Positions 26,236 through 36,728 are shown, counted from the stretch's first letter. The stretch: DNA of 64,000 bases from Blasia pusilla (GCA_050084515.1 CM114272.1:17360001-17424000); one strand, 5' to 3'. The notes: generated by a model from the letters alone, not told the origin. Made by a program: numbers and translations.

Positions 26236-26699
26236 AAATCCGCCTCCTCTCTTCAAAATTTTTGACATATTTGAAAATTTTGTTTGCTTTCAAATTCATG
26301 AAATCTTTAGAAGAGAGCAAGTGGTGGTCCACATTCGGGCCTAAAGAAACCTCCTTTTTCCAGGGGGCGAAAAAAAAGTAGACATCACAAGACCACTACA
26401 AACATTTTTCCATCACTCTCCATGTGAGCCTAAGTTTCTTAACATTGCCTGTCTCGGTCTACAATAAGTAGTGCCCATGGGTATTTTTGTTGGAGGACCA
26501 CCTGGATGCGCATGAGTACGATGCCAACCTCTCTTTTTGCAGGGATTGTTGCCTGCATCATGGCCTCCCTTGAATTGCCTCATAACCAACTTTTTGTTGG
26601 TTATGAATGGTGTCTGCTCAAGACCAACTTTGTGAAATGTGAACACATGAGAGGATAATTGAACCAAAAGATTGTTAGCTATCTAGAGTAAAGAGAAAC

Positions 26700-27070
26700 T
26701 TATGTCCCTTCATTCAGATCCTAAATCCGAGAAACCAAGAAGCTGCACCCCTCCCAACCCGTCGGAATTTTACAGGTTGCAACTCTTGCAACCCGTCAAA
26801 ATCAGATGGCTTGCACCCCTTGCAAGCAAACTCATATCCTAGATAAGAAAAGAAGCCTACAACTGGTTTGACGAATCTAGGGGAACGAGCTAAAAGTGAA
26901 GAAGCCGGCCACAATGCGTCAGAAGTTGGTCTCACAGGGAAAGAGTCTGATCACTCAAGTTACCAACCTGTCGATATTCAACAGCTTGCCTGGAAATGGT
27001 TTAACAGTTGCAGTGGTCAAAAAGTGAAAAGTTGCAACCCGTCCGAATCATACGGGTTGCAAAATTGTAA
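26700..27070. repeat. Palindrome cluster, copy A left side
   Basis: Diverged arms of the family palindrome recur (CCCGTCGGAATTTTACAGGTTGC, split here as CCGTCGGA and ACAGGTTGC; then GCAACCCGTC, GCAACCCGTCCGAA and ACGGGTTGC). The block 26870-27240 is a diverged direct duplicate of 27490-27890. Confidence 0.7.
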
Positions 27071-27163
27071 TTCTGAGTAGCTAGAAGAACACAATCCACA
27101 AGTCCAAAAAAAATATTCAGCAAACTTTTCCAAACACCATTATTGGTTGAAAAAATCTCGTCC

Positions 27164-27169
27164 TTTATT
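27164..27169 (-). terminator. Polyadenylation signal AATAAA (downstream copy)
   Basis: On the minus strand AATAAA sits in the context GGATGTAATAAAGGACA, identical in type to the signal at 27825. It would end a transcript of the 27168-27507 reading frame. Confidence 0.5.
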
Positions 27170-27507
27170 ACATCCAAAGGAATCTTGGAAATGTACATTT
27201 GGCCTCGTCATCTACAAATCTACTCCTAACTCTCCTAGGTTCCTGTACAAAAGGAATGTCCTTGGATACAAGTGGCTTCTCTGGCCGATTGTAGACGGGG
27301 ATCAAAAATGTTGGCGAATTCGAGAGCCTTGGCACCCCCCCCCCTAGGTACACCATAACGGTCCCATGTAACCTGATTTGAGTCCCACCGCCTTCCTCGG
27401 CAGTATATCTTGTACGCTCTGCAATATGACATCCATCGAGTATCAATATGTAATCCGTCTTTGGAAATACCACGATGGCAATCCAATAGGTAGGAGGAAT
27501 CTAACAT
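27168..27507 (-). pseudogene. Short unrecognised coding fragment shared by both copies
   Basis: The copy A frame contains YILILDGCHIAERTRYTAEE and FLIPVYNRPEKPLVSKDIPF, then RVRSRFVDDEA. The equivalent in copy B (55010-55330) gives HILILDGYHLAEHRIYCRG and FSIPIYNRPEEPLVSHDIPF in the corresponding frames. Conservation over the same length with mostly synonymous or conservative change suggests it was protein-coding. It lies downstream of the ParB/methyltransferase gene and has its own polyadenylation signal. It may be a distal exon or a small separate gene. I do not recognise a domain. Confidence 0.45.
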
Positions 27508-27824
27508 GTCTTAGAGAAGAGAAGAAGCCTACGCCTTGTTTGACAATACTAGGGGAAGGTGCCAAAGTGAAGAAGCCCGCCAGAATGCCTCTAAAGAGTC
27601 CGAAGAGTCCGATCACTCGCGACCAACCCGCCGAATCCGACAGGTTGCTTGGAAGTGGTTAAAAAGGTGCAGTGATCAAAAAGTGAAAAGTTGCAAGCGG
27701 TGGAAATCCGGCGGGTTGCAAAATAGAAGTCCTCAGAGTACATAGACGATCACATTCGACAAGACCAAAAAAGATATTCAGCAAAATTTTACAAACACCA
27801 TCATCATTTCAAAAAATCTTGTCC

Positions 27825-27830
27825 TTTATT
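27825..27830 (-). terminator. Polyadenylation signal AATAAA of the ParB/methyltransferase-like gene
   Basis: About 120 bp beyond the stop codon near 27951 the minus strand reads TGTAATAAAGGACAAG. The same signal is kept in copy B at 55851-55856. Confidence 0.6.
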
Positions 27831-28462
27831 ACATCCAAAAGAAGCTCGGAACTGTACATTTGATCTATTCTATGAAATCTTTTGCCTCATCATCAAATAA
27901 ATCCCTGCTCCAAACGCTGTAGTCAAGCTGGGTCCTTGAGTTCTTTGAACTCACTCGTCATCATCCGAGAGCTCTTCCAAGATTACTGTCGGCCTTGCCC
28001 TCTCAATTTTTGGAATCGTGGGGAGTGACGATGGTGGCACTACCAATGGTGGGTCTAGAACCGGAGCTCTCGGCTTTGGAGAAGAGTTGTACGTCCCAAC
28101 TAGCCTGTCGTAATCTGCCTTTTCCTCCTTGCAAAGGTCAAACAGTTGCTGCCTTCCCTCAAGGTAGAGAATGTTCCTGCCACTCTGCCAGACGCCTCTG
28201 ATACTCGCCCCTGAAAGGCCCACTAAATCGAACACCAAGTCACCCGGCCTTGAGCAAAGCTCGATGAGCATTTGCATCAGGGCTGGCGACTTTTCCCTTC
28301 CTCCAAGTAATGGGGCACTGTCTTGCATGAAAATTCCCAGGGGAAAATTGTATAAACTATCTAAGCTGTACCCATCGGAGCATGGATCCACAGGATCCGG
28401 ATCTTATACACCTGGAAGTTGTGCCCGGGCCGAACAAAGCAGTAAACATAGGAGTGGTCCAT

Positions 28463-30262
28463 CTGTAAAGAAGCGCGTTGGAAACAATGTCAGCAACTTG
28501 GCCACTGGTCTACTCTCAGTGTGGTGACATAATGTGCAACACGTCTTCTTTATAATCCTAATATTGGAGCCACCTGTAGGATTCTGACGGGTTGTTTTAC
28601 AAGTGTCTTGTGTTTTTTTTGTCCATGAGCAACCCGTCGGAAGGCAACAAGTTGCTGGGTTAAAGCAGCCAAAGGTTGGCTAAGAGCAACCCGTTGCTTT
28701 TAGACGGGTTGCATCAGTCCAGAAAATTGCAAAAGCATTAGCATTGGCAACCCGTTGTCGTGTCGAGAATCTTTCTTCGAGCAAGGGCGGGCCTTCTAGC
28801 TGCAGTAGATGCGATCGATGCAAGGTGAACTCTCTAATAAGTTCTCCTTTTTCAATACAAAATTATGATGTACACTCTCCATTCTCTCACGACAGGTATC
28901 ACAAATGGAAGTGCCGAGGCGATCACTTCTTCGTAACATCGGACCCCGAAATTCCTAACTATAAAATCCCTATAAACTATTTTACGTTTGTACACGAGGA
29001 AGATAGCACAACTAGTGTTAAACCCTACTTGACCAGGCCTATTGACATCCATGGATCGCTATATAAGGACATACAAAGTACAATCCCATGTCCTTCCATA
29101 TGTGACGATAGGAAGAATCACCGGAGTTGGAGATTGCATGACCTGGTTCATGAACGCCTCCCCAAAGTGATAAACTAAATAGCGAGTGAACCAGTGCCTA
29201 TCTACAAAGAGTACTTTGACATGGTAAGGATTGAGGAAAGGAAATTCGGGCACAGCTCGTGCTCCACCCCTATCCATGCTTGACAGACATTCTCTACTCT
29301 CCTCAAGAATGGGTTTTGGCGGAGTTATTCTCCCAAGAGGGGTAATCCACTCTCATTGGGAAAGTAACAAGCCAAAACATCCGCTATTTTAGTATGACTA
29401 AACTCCTCTACGGTGACAAACCTCTCATCCCCCCACACACACACACCACACTCTAGAAACCTCTCGAAGAATAGACCATGATCAAGTTACTCTCCCAAGA
29501 GGGGTGATCCACTCTCATTGGAAGAGCAAGCAATCCCAAAGCCATAAACTCAAGAAAGACACGAGAGACTCAAGATGTGGAATAGAAGGTGATGAACCCT
29601 TGAAGGTCCCTCCTCTTTATATACTCACAAGGGATCCACAAGAGTACGAAATAGAGCTTATCTTATCTTGTGCCACATGGCTTCCTCTCAAGGCTTAGCC
29701 AATCACATTTTGACACAAGTAGATTTCCTCTTATCTCTTCCAAAATATCCTCTTTTACCCACATGATATTTTCCAAATTACCCCAACTAACCTAGCCACC
29801 AACCAAGACTACTTTTGCTTTTCATTAAAGCAACTACTTTACTTTTATAAAGTCATCTTTTATTTATTACCTCCTTTTCCTAAAGTTGGGCCCGCATAAA
29901 AGAGGCACCATAAAGAGGTTTAAACATAAGAATCTCTTTTTTCTAAGCCAATTTACTTAATACTAATGAAACTCTATCTAACACTTAATGACGAAGGAGT
30001 TTACACACTGGTTGATTTTACTATACGACACCGTCGCTTTCAGACGGGTTGCATCATTCCAAAAAATTGCAAAAGCAGTAGCACTTGCAACCCGTCTCGT
30101 TCCAACGGGTTGCATTCACCCAATGGAGACTTGCCTTCAAATTGCAATCCGTTGCTTTCAGATGGATTGCAAAAAGACCCAGCTCAAACAATCCGACGGG
30201 TTGCATGCAGAGATGCAACCCGTCGGAGAAAGACAATTTGGATACAAATTAAGAGCCCTTAC
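28463..30262 (-). other. Intron between the two methyltransferase halves, enlarged by an insertion
   Basis: On the minus strand the intron starts TGG|GTAAGG and ends TTTACAG|ATGG. In copy B the same intron is 453 bp (56490-56942); here it is 1,800 bp. The extra sequence lies at about 28760-30025. On each side is a copy of the same roughly 70-bp intron piece (28690-28758 and 30028-30098, each with GACGGGTTGCATCA and TTGCAAAAGCA). Palindromes fill the ancestral part. Confidence 0.75.
28760..30025 (-). mobile_element. Unclassified insertion inside the copy A intron
   Basis: The insertion is absent from copy B. Two minus-strand frames (28852-29052, 29059-29277) share a diverged motif (VRNFGVRCYEEV and VYHFGEAFMNQV, each followed by P-V-I-P/L-P), so they look like repeated coding units. 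Two direct copies of CTCCCAAGAGGGGT plus ATCCACTCTCATTGG lie 159 bp apart (29328 and 29487). A minus-strand TATA-like TATATAAAG lies near 29615. It may be an LTR-bearing retroelement fragment. Family unknown. Confidence 0.45.
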
Positions 30263-32301
30263 CCAAATTTGACTCGTCGAGGATCGGAGTGGGTACTCGT
30301 TCTTGATGACCCACGATTGCGCCGTCCTCCACTTCAGCGACCTCTTGACGCACTATAGGTTGAAGAGCTCGTCCTCGCTCCCGCCAATCAAAACTAAGAA
30401 ACAGCCCTTGTCACTGAGATAAACGTCTGCAAAGGAAAATATGAGCGCGATCTGGTCATAAGAAAGAGGGACATTCCAATCCGGGACCCCGTCGGACGGA
30501 TTCTCGTCCCACAAGCGCAACCCTAAGGGCAAATCAGCGACGAGGAGATCCACCGCCACCTCTTCGACCTCCCCATGGACCGTCCAAGGAGCATGGCCAT
30601 TTCGTTGAAGCTTTCATCCCAGCATTGTCAATTTTTTGATGGCGAGTGTCGACGCTTGGGACCTAAAATTTTTCAGCTCATCCTGAAGATTTGTGCAGTG
30701 AAGGATGACTCTTGTCCGGGTTGTTGTTTCTCTATGTCTTCCCAAGGATGATGGAGTGTATTCCACATCTTGGTCTGCTCCTTGGACAACCGTGGCACCT
30801 CTCGCTTCCGCTTCTCCCGAGTCTGCGGTCGGCTTGTTGGGGTCTCTATGACCTCAGACTCTGGTGGAGTTTTCTTTGCGGAAGATCTGGTCCGACCCTC
30901 TCTCCCCGCTCGGCCGGACGATTCCGGCCCTCGCCTTGAATCTTCAGCCTCTCTTTGGGAAGACTCGGCCTTGGAATTCTTTGATCCCCTCACCTTGGCT
31001 TTGAGACCTGCTGTAGATTTGTCCTTGGCGGTGACGACCTTGGACACCAACTCCGCTGTCTCGAGGGCTTGCTCCTCCGCATCTCCTTCGAAGAAATCTT
31101 CAGGCTACACAAAATTGGGGATGTCGTCCCTACCTGCGGCCACTGCATCATAGAGCAGACATAGATCTTTCTCCGTTATGTCCTCAGGGTCGTTGAAGTC
31201 CAGCCAAATCGGGATATTCTCCACCTCCCAATCGGACATGCTTTAAGCCATCTCCATGTCGTACATGGAATATGGCTCTCCATCAGGCGGAGAAGCCCAC
31301 AATTTGTAGGCTGCCGGTATTTTTGCCATGTACCTGCATTCTTACAATGGATGAGGTACCTGAACACCATGCGTTGGGCAGCTCTTAGTCGAGATGCATC
31401 GGCCGCCTGCTCTGAAGATCTTGCTTCTTCTTTGCAAAATCCCTTTTTTTGCCTCTATTTCTTTGTCAAGGTCTGCATGAGGGAGGATGCGATCCTTGAA
31501 CATCGTCTTGAAACGAGGGTTTTTAATGGACTTGTCCCGCATGTCATCAAGCCAAAGTTCAAAATCTTAAGCACTCTCCAGGTTTGCTTCCTCCGGAACT
31601 GGCTCTATTCTTTTCAGCTCTGCTTGGAGACCCACGAGCATAGACTTCCCAAGAAGCCGCAACGCATCCCAGAATGACCATTCACGGAGCCAGTGGGAGA
31701 TCACTAGATCAGAGACACCCGGAGGATGGTGTGGCGCCCTCTTTTGGGCCTTTGTGCCCTCAAGACTGATTTTCATCAGTTGGATTCTCCTAAATTTTCT
31801 AATTCGAGACAAGGCAAATCGATGCACACGATTGAGAGACACTTTCTCCCCAATCCGACCCTGCGGATCTTCATCCCTCTTCCGCTGGCGCTTGATGATT
31901 GCCTTCAGCTCCTTGTAGAAATCGGGCCAAGTTCGGGGTTGAGAATGGCGATGTAGCGCTGCATCTTGCTTGCCGTGTACTTTGTAGCTGCAAATACTGC
32001 AGAATGGATGAACTTTGCATGCTCGGACACAGGCACTTTCTCCCTCCGCTCCAGCTCCAATGCAGCGCTCTTCTTGGCGGCCTATATCTTTGACCAGCAA
32101 AGGATTGTCATGGCTGCATCTTGGGAAATAAACTTATTTTCCCAAGTCTTTTTTTTTATTTGAGCACCCTTTGCCAGCATCTCATTTACAAGGGCGTCGC
32201 CCAAGAACCCCTTGTACTCTTCCGGGTGCGTCGTTAGCATTTTCTTCACCCGAACGCAATCCAGGATGCAGTGGTGGGTGACATTCCCCTCCAATATAAT
32301 C

Positions 32302-32763
32302 CTGCACATCCGAACTCAATATTAGAAATTTTGCAAGGTACATGGGTTCTGCAAATCGTCGGACTCGGTGTCGCAACCTGATTCATGGTCGGAATGGAAG
32401 CAAGGGCTAAATTTTGCAACTCGGAGCGAAGCGGATTGCGACGGATTGCATTCGGAGTTGTGATTGATTCTGGTTTCAACCCGTCGGAGGCACTCACAAT
32501 TAAGGCAGGTTGTCGATTATCCGTATTCAGTCAACGAGTTCGTAATTTTCATGGTCGGAATGGAAGCAAAAAAGGAGTTCGCTAAATTTTGCAAAAAACC
32601 AAAATCGAGTCCGACGCTTTTTTCGGCCAAAAATCCTAAATTGTGATTTCGAGTTGTGATTGCTTTGGCCAAAAACATTGCTTTTGGCCAAAAACATTCC
32701 AAAAACAATGGCGACTCAAACAACTTGTCGGAGTCCGATTGTTTGTAGCAAGAGGAAACTTAC
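32302..32763 (-). other. Intron with palindrome arms, copy A
   Basis: The minus strand begins AACAT|GTAAGTTTCC and ends GGATGTGCAG|GATT. Both sites are also present in copy B (58997-59636). The interior holds degraded palindrome arms (for example TTCAACCCGTCGGAG, CAACTTGTCGGAGTCC). Confidence 0.75.
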
Positions 32764-33236
32764 ATGTTCATGGCATGCATGGCCATCTCCACCGTCGCCA
32801 TGTGATGAAGGTATGGATGTAGCACTACTGCCTTCACGCAAAAATGCGCCTCCAATGAGTTTGGGTGCTCCTCTGCAAACTGGGTCCACGCCATGAACCT
32901 GTGGTTTCCATATTAGATGAAGAAATACAAGTTCCGCATCCAGCTGAATTCCGTCCACTCTATCGCCCTTCTAAATTCCTGATCTCTCATCCTTCAGAAT
33001 GTGTCGAGCGCTTCCAAGTCCTCCTCCGTAACCAGCGCTTGGGTTCCATGGTCATCGTAAGGCTGAACATAAAACGGAGGGAAGCTATCGACGTAGGATG
33101 CTGTCGTTGCCGATTGTTTTAGCTTCACAATATCCTCATCAGACTGAATTTCGTGGACGTACTCCATAGTTTGCAATCGGAAAAGTGGAATTCTTGGGGC
33201 GTATTGGCCATCCATCAATGCCATCTGCTTTACCAC

Positions 33237-33334
33237 CTGTCACAGCGGGGACAAGGTCAATAAGCTACACTGAATTGCCAATGAATTGCAACATGGGCCT
33301 TCACATAATTCAATGAACACAGATCCTCTCTAAC
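33237..33334 (-). other. 98-bp intron, copy A
   Basis: Starts GAGCGG|GTTAGAG and ends GTGACAG|GTGG on the minus strand. It joins codons for FER and VVKQMALM in phase 0. The matching intron in copy B has the same length and a better donor (GTAAGA). Confidence 0.8.
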
Positions 33335-34294
33335 CCGCTCGAAGATTGGGTCGGTGTCTAGGCCAGCCAACTGCTCTAGGACAGCAGCTGGCAAGTCCAC
33401 TGGAAACTCGTCGATCCGATAGAGGTCGATTTCTTCCACCGGACTTAGGGACGAGTATGACCGCTCTCCTGCTTCTTCAGCGATGTCCACCATCTCCACG
33501 CTGGCGGTCCTCATGACCTCATCGTTCGTCACTTGAACTTCAGTTGTTTCCACTATATTGATTGTATCCCCAGACTTCATCGGGGACATTTCCTGCATCT
33601 CAACACTTTTGGTTGGACGGGTAGGGCTTTCTTCAATGGAAATTGATTTTTCCCTCCGAGATTTTGCCAATTCTGCTCTCCTCACCGACGCGTTCAGACG
33701 CTTCTTTTCTCGCTTTTCATCGGCGACCCTTTTCTTCAAGGCCTACGACGCCTCAGCCTCTGCGTTCTGTTTTTCGAGCGCCTCCTGTACACGTTTTGCA
33801 AGAAGCTCCTGCTTGTGCATCTCCGCTTCCCTTTTCCGCTCCTCAATTTCTTGCTGCCTTATCTCTTTGGCCGAACGAGGCCCTGGAGATGGTGAAGCAG
33901 AAGTCCTCATGGACTTGGGAGTGAAGCTCCCAGCCTTGTTTGCTTGAGATTTTTTCCTCATCATTGTTTCCGAAAATGCATCCTATAGACAAAGAGATTT
34001 CTCGCTGTGCACGATGAATCGGCTCGAGGAATCGCCTTTATGAGTCGCCTTGCTGATGTCGCGATGAGTCGCCTCGATGAGTTGCCTTGCTGATGTCGCG
34101 ATGAGTCACCTTGATGAGTAGCTTGAATCGTCTCGCGATCGTTCACTCGAATCGTCTCGCGATCGTTCATTCGAATCGTCTCGCGATCGTTCGCTCGAAT
34201 CGTCGTGTAAAGCGCCCCTTGGTATCTGGTCAGCTGCTGCGCGGAAGAGCAATTGAGATCGCGAAACAAAAAACCGGAAATGAGCGAGCCTTCC

Positions 34295-34303
34295 CTATTT
34301 ATA
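34295..34303 (-). promoter_or_regulatory. TATA box of the ParB/methyltransferase-like gene, copy A
   Basis: TATAAATAG on the minus strand, about 330 bp upstream of the start codon at 34964-minus coordinate 33964. It is conserved in copy B (61258-61266) with its neighbours (AAAAGTATAAATAGG). Confidence 0.7.
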
Positions 34304-34380
34304 CTTTTCAAGCCGTTGGGCTGACCGTTGGGTCGCATCGTCCTTCCGACGGCCACGTGCCGGCCGTTATGGAAGTTTGG

Positions 34381-35480
34381 ACGTGAAAAAAAACCAACCC
34401 AACGGCTTCGACAGGTTGCACGCTTCCGAAGGTTCAAGGCATCCGTCCTCGTGGCAACCCGTCGGAGACCGACAGGTTGCGCGCCTCCGTCGTCTTCACA
34501 CAAGAACACGAGGTACCCGCGCAACCCGTCGGAGACCGACAGGTTGCGCGCCTTTGTCGTCTTTGGACAAGAACACGAGGTTCCCACGCAACCCGTTGGA
34601 GACCGACAGGTTGCGCGCCTTTGTCGTCTTTGGACAAGAACACGAGGTTCCCACGCAACCCGTCGGAGACCGACAGGTTGCCCGCCTATGCCGTCGTCGG
34701 ACAAGAATGCGAGGTACCCGCACAACCCGTTGGATTCCGATGGGTTGCACTCTTCCCTCGTCTTGGGATAACAAGGCGGGCTTCCCGTGCAACTCGTCAA
34801 AGGCCGACACGTTGACGGGTTGCACGCCTCCGCCATCTTTGGGCAAGAAGGTGCGGCACCCGCGCAACTCGTCGGAAACAGACGGGTTGCACGCTTCCTT
34901 AATGTAAGTAACACAAGGTGAGGCAATAGCGCAATCCGTCTGAGGCCGACGGGTTGCGGCGCTCCGCCATCTTTAGGGAAGAAGGCGCGGCACCCGCGCA
35001 ACTCGTCGGAGATCGACGGGTTGCGCGCTTCCTTCATGTTAGCGTTACAAAGGTGAGGCAGAAGCGTGGAACCCGTCCAAAGCCGAAGGGTTGCACGCTT
35101 CGCTTATGTTGGCTTAATAGGCGAGGTATGAGGGTTCCCCGTTGGTTATCAACAGGTTGCACGCTTTTCTATCCCTCGGGTAACAATGCAACAACGCATA
35201 GTTCCGAGGCAACCCATTGCAATCCAATGGGTCACCAGATCTACCCTGAGTTGGACAATCCTGCAAAAGTCCCCAATTATTGGTTGCCTAAGCATATGCA
35301 AGCGATATCTTGTGTTGATGCTAGCAAAATCGACTCAAAAAACCTTTGGTCGGCAAGAAGGGGGAACCAACCAAACGGACTCCGACGGGTTCCAACAAAA
35401 AGAAGTGCATGCTTCGAAACCAACGTCTCTGATTCCCAAATGGTCCACCCCACCTGACTCCGACAGGTTGCAACAGAATT
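34381..35480. repeat. 67-bp-period palindrome array between divergent promoters, copy A
   Basis: Sites beginning GCAACCCGTCGGA (or a close variant) and closing with a form of CCGACGGGTTGC start at 34454, 34521, 34588, 34655, 34722, 34789, 34864, 34931, 34998 and 35068. Steps are 67 bp except for one 75-bp and one 70-bp step. The roughly 40 bp between sites is itself repeated (GACAAGAACACGAGG-type), so this is a tandem repeat with a palindromic core. More degraded sites continue to about 35470. Long plus-strand open frames here come from the repeat and are not genes. Confidence 0.92.
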
Positions 35481-35564
35481 GGATTCATTGTGTCAGAGAT
35501 TTTCAACTACCAAACTTCATCTTGTCAGTAAAATTTTGTCAGGAGAATCTGAGTCACTATTCAC

Positions 35565-35572
35565 TATAAATA
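35565..35572 (+). promoter_or_regulatory. TATA box of the plus-strand gene, copy A
   Basis: TATAAATA about 63 bp before the ATG at 35635, within TTCACTATAAATAAAACATTC. The same context precedes the homologous gene in copy B at 61923. Confidence 0.75.
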
Positions 35573-35634
35573 AAACATTCTCATTTTCATTCTCATACCA
35601 ATTCTCTGTCTCCTCCCGGTGGAATCTTCTGGGA

Positions 35635-36180
35635 ATGGACAATTATGTGAAGCTCACTTGTGGCACTCATCTAGCGGCCCTTCCTCAATCACAAATCGTT
35701 CTACCGCAAGCTCGTGAGTCTTTCATAGCAATGGGTGAAAATTTTCTCTCAGTTCGATTTCTTCTCCAAATTGGAACCATCTTTGTATCCAAGGATGTTA
35801 GGGTGGACGGTACGGAGGACATAATAGGTGAGACAGTCCAGCCAGTGATTACAGACCGTAAAGGTCGGATGCTTTCCATTGGCAACAGTGTGTGACCCGG
35901 TATACCAAATCTTGCATCAAGGAGAATAAGAGGACATAGCATGTCACTCTACTCCAACGTTGCAAGGACAGCGAAACCTTGAAACACGCCATGGAATGCC
36001 AAGAAGAACTTCATGGGTGGTGGAGGAAGCATGCCATTGAGGGGAAGTACAAAGAGTTGTGCTCTTGGTTGAGTTGGTAGACTGTATGTATGAGACAATG
36101 GGGAAACTTCATGCGGCAGGTGAGTTCACTATTTCGTCTTGTCAAGCTCACGCTGAGAATTGTTTGAAAAGTTGCAGCTC
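35635..36180 (+). pseudogene. Unrecognised plus-strand transposon gene, copy A (internally deleted)
   Basis: The ATG begins MDNYVKLTCGTHLAALPQS and stays open for 87 codons to the stop at 35895. Compared with copy B, the first 71 codons or so match (LLQIGTIFVSKDVRVDGTED). At about 35865 the sequence then jumps to the part that in copy B begins near 63400 (ATGCTTTCCATTGGCAACAG). About 1.2 kb are therefore missing here. The remaining tail (35866-36180) keeps the Trp-rich C-terminal part in broken form. No known domain is visible. Position and conservation in both copies make it the best candidate for the transposase, but that is inference. Confidence 0.6.
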
Positions 36181-36230
36181 AAGTTAAGAAGCGTGGGAAC
36201 TATAGGGATTTCAAACCGAAGAAACAAAGC

Positions 36231-36520
36231 AATTTGTCGGATGCGACGGGTTGCCCGAGTGTGCAACCCGTCCGAAACGAACGGGTTTCGAGTGGATCGA
36301 AACCGACGGGTTGCATCCAGAATTTTGGTGCAACCCGTATACAAGTATGCAAGTATACAAGGCCCGGATGGGTTTCGCATGACTTGCACTTGGGTCTTCC
36401 AGCCCGGAGTGGCCAAAGGTTCTTGCAATCCGTCGAAATCGGACGGGTTGCAGTAGGTGTTTCCTGGGTGTTGCAACACGTCGGAACCCGACGGATCGCG
36501 GAGTTTGACTCAGATGGGTT
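36231..36520. repeat. Palindrome cluster, copy A right side
   Basis: Five or more arms or full sites occur: GATGCGACGGGTTGC, GCAACCCGTCCGAA with GAACGGGTT, AACCGACGGGTTGCA, GCAACCCGTATAC, GCAATCCGTCGAAATCGG, and GCAACACGTCGGAACCCGAC. The same region of copy B (63760-63990) has its own set. Confidence 0.85.
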
Positions 36521-36599
36521 GCCAAAATATGGAAGAGGAAAAAAAATTGTGGGACTGCTTAATAACTGAGCAAAAAAGTGCAAAAAAATTCACACAAAA

Positions 36600-36719
36600 A
36601 GTTTCCTCTCTTCAACCCAACGGAAACTCTCTTTAAAAAAAAGTATCTAATTCGGTTGAAGGTAGTTTCCTCTCTCCTCTCTCCTCTCTTCCTCTCTTCC
36701 TCTCCTCTTACCGCACCTC
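36600..36719 (-). repeat. Copy A right terminal inverted repeat
   Basis: Inverted counterpart of the left end: GTTTCCTCTCTTCAACCC, AAACTCTCTTT, then a CT-rich run of CCTCTCTTCC type ending TCTTACCGCACCT. The outermost 11 bp match the left end at 7 of 11 positions. The inner GA/CT-rich part matches better. Confidence 0.78.
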
Positions 36720-36728
36720 CACGATAAC

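Larger units (their letters stand above)
27951..33964 (-). pseudogene. ParB-like / DNA amino-methyltransferase-like protein, copy A
   Basis: I infer four exons. Exon 1 (33335-33964) starts ATG-ATG and encodes a basic, Lys/Glu/Arg-rich coiled coil (EIEERKREAEMHKQELLA) and an acidic linker. A 98-bp intron (33237-33334) joins in phase to exon 2 (32764-33236), which has APRIPLFRLQTMEY and GNHRFMAW, resembling the ParB box I and GHRRxxAW-type box. An intron (32302-32763) full of palindromes follows. Exon 3 (30263-32301) has Lys/Arg-rich helices, then VDLLVADLPLGL, in the place of methyltransferase motif IV (DPPY). Intron 28463-30262 precedes exon 4 (27951-28462), with EKSPALMQMLIELCSRPG and DLVFDLVGLSGAS, matching motif I of the beta class, where motif IV comes first. 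It would bind and perhaps methylate DNA in the nucleus. Stops (32932, 32976, several in 31050-32100) make it a pseudogene. Confidence 0.68.
26158..36719. mobile_element. Large DNA transposon, copy A (10,562 bp, complete ends)
   Basis: The element lies inside the 3' LTR of the gypsy element. The left end reads GGGGGCAGGTATTTTGG and then a GGAAGAGAGG-rich stretch with GAGAGTCTCTCTT. The right end is inverted: AAACTCTCTTT, a CCTCTCTTCC-rich stretch, then TCTTACCGCACCT. Flanking 9-mers are CAAGATAAC (26149) and CACGATAAC (36720), 8 of 9 matching, which suggests a 9-bp target duplication. It carries two divergent genes: the ParB/methyltransferase-like gene on the minus strand (27951-33964) and an unrecognised gene on the plus strand (35635-36180). 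A third coding fragment lies at 27168-27507. Palindromic sites recur throughout. The 9-bp duplication recalls MULEs, but I see no MULE transposase here, so superfamily remains open. Confidence 0.8.

Noticed and set aside
34328-34907. Overlapping plus-strand frames of up to 176 codons with RRPTGC or VGDRQVA repeats
   Set aside because: The repeats follow the 67-bp DNA period and appear in several frames and both strands. They reflect the palindrome array, not protein selection.
33961-35037. A 358-codon minus-strand open frame
   Set aside because: It runs through the promoter and the palindrome array upstream of the TATA box at 34295. It ends just before the real start codon and has no counterpart in copy B.
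34454-35090. CRISPR-like appearance: palindromic repeats with about 40-bp spacers
   Set aside because: The spacers are themselves repeats of one sequence, and the window is eukaryotic. It is a tandem array.
26158-36719. Copy A as a MULE because of the 9-bp flanking repeats
   Set aside because: No MULE DDE or SWIM signature is present in the element, and its ends do not resemble those of the MULE at 2.4-5.7 kb. Superfamily left open.
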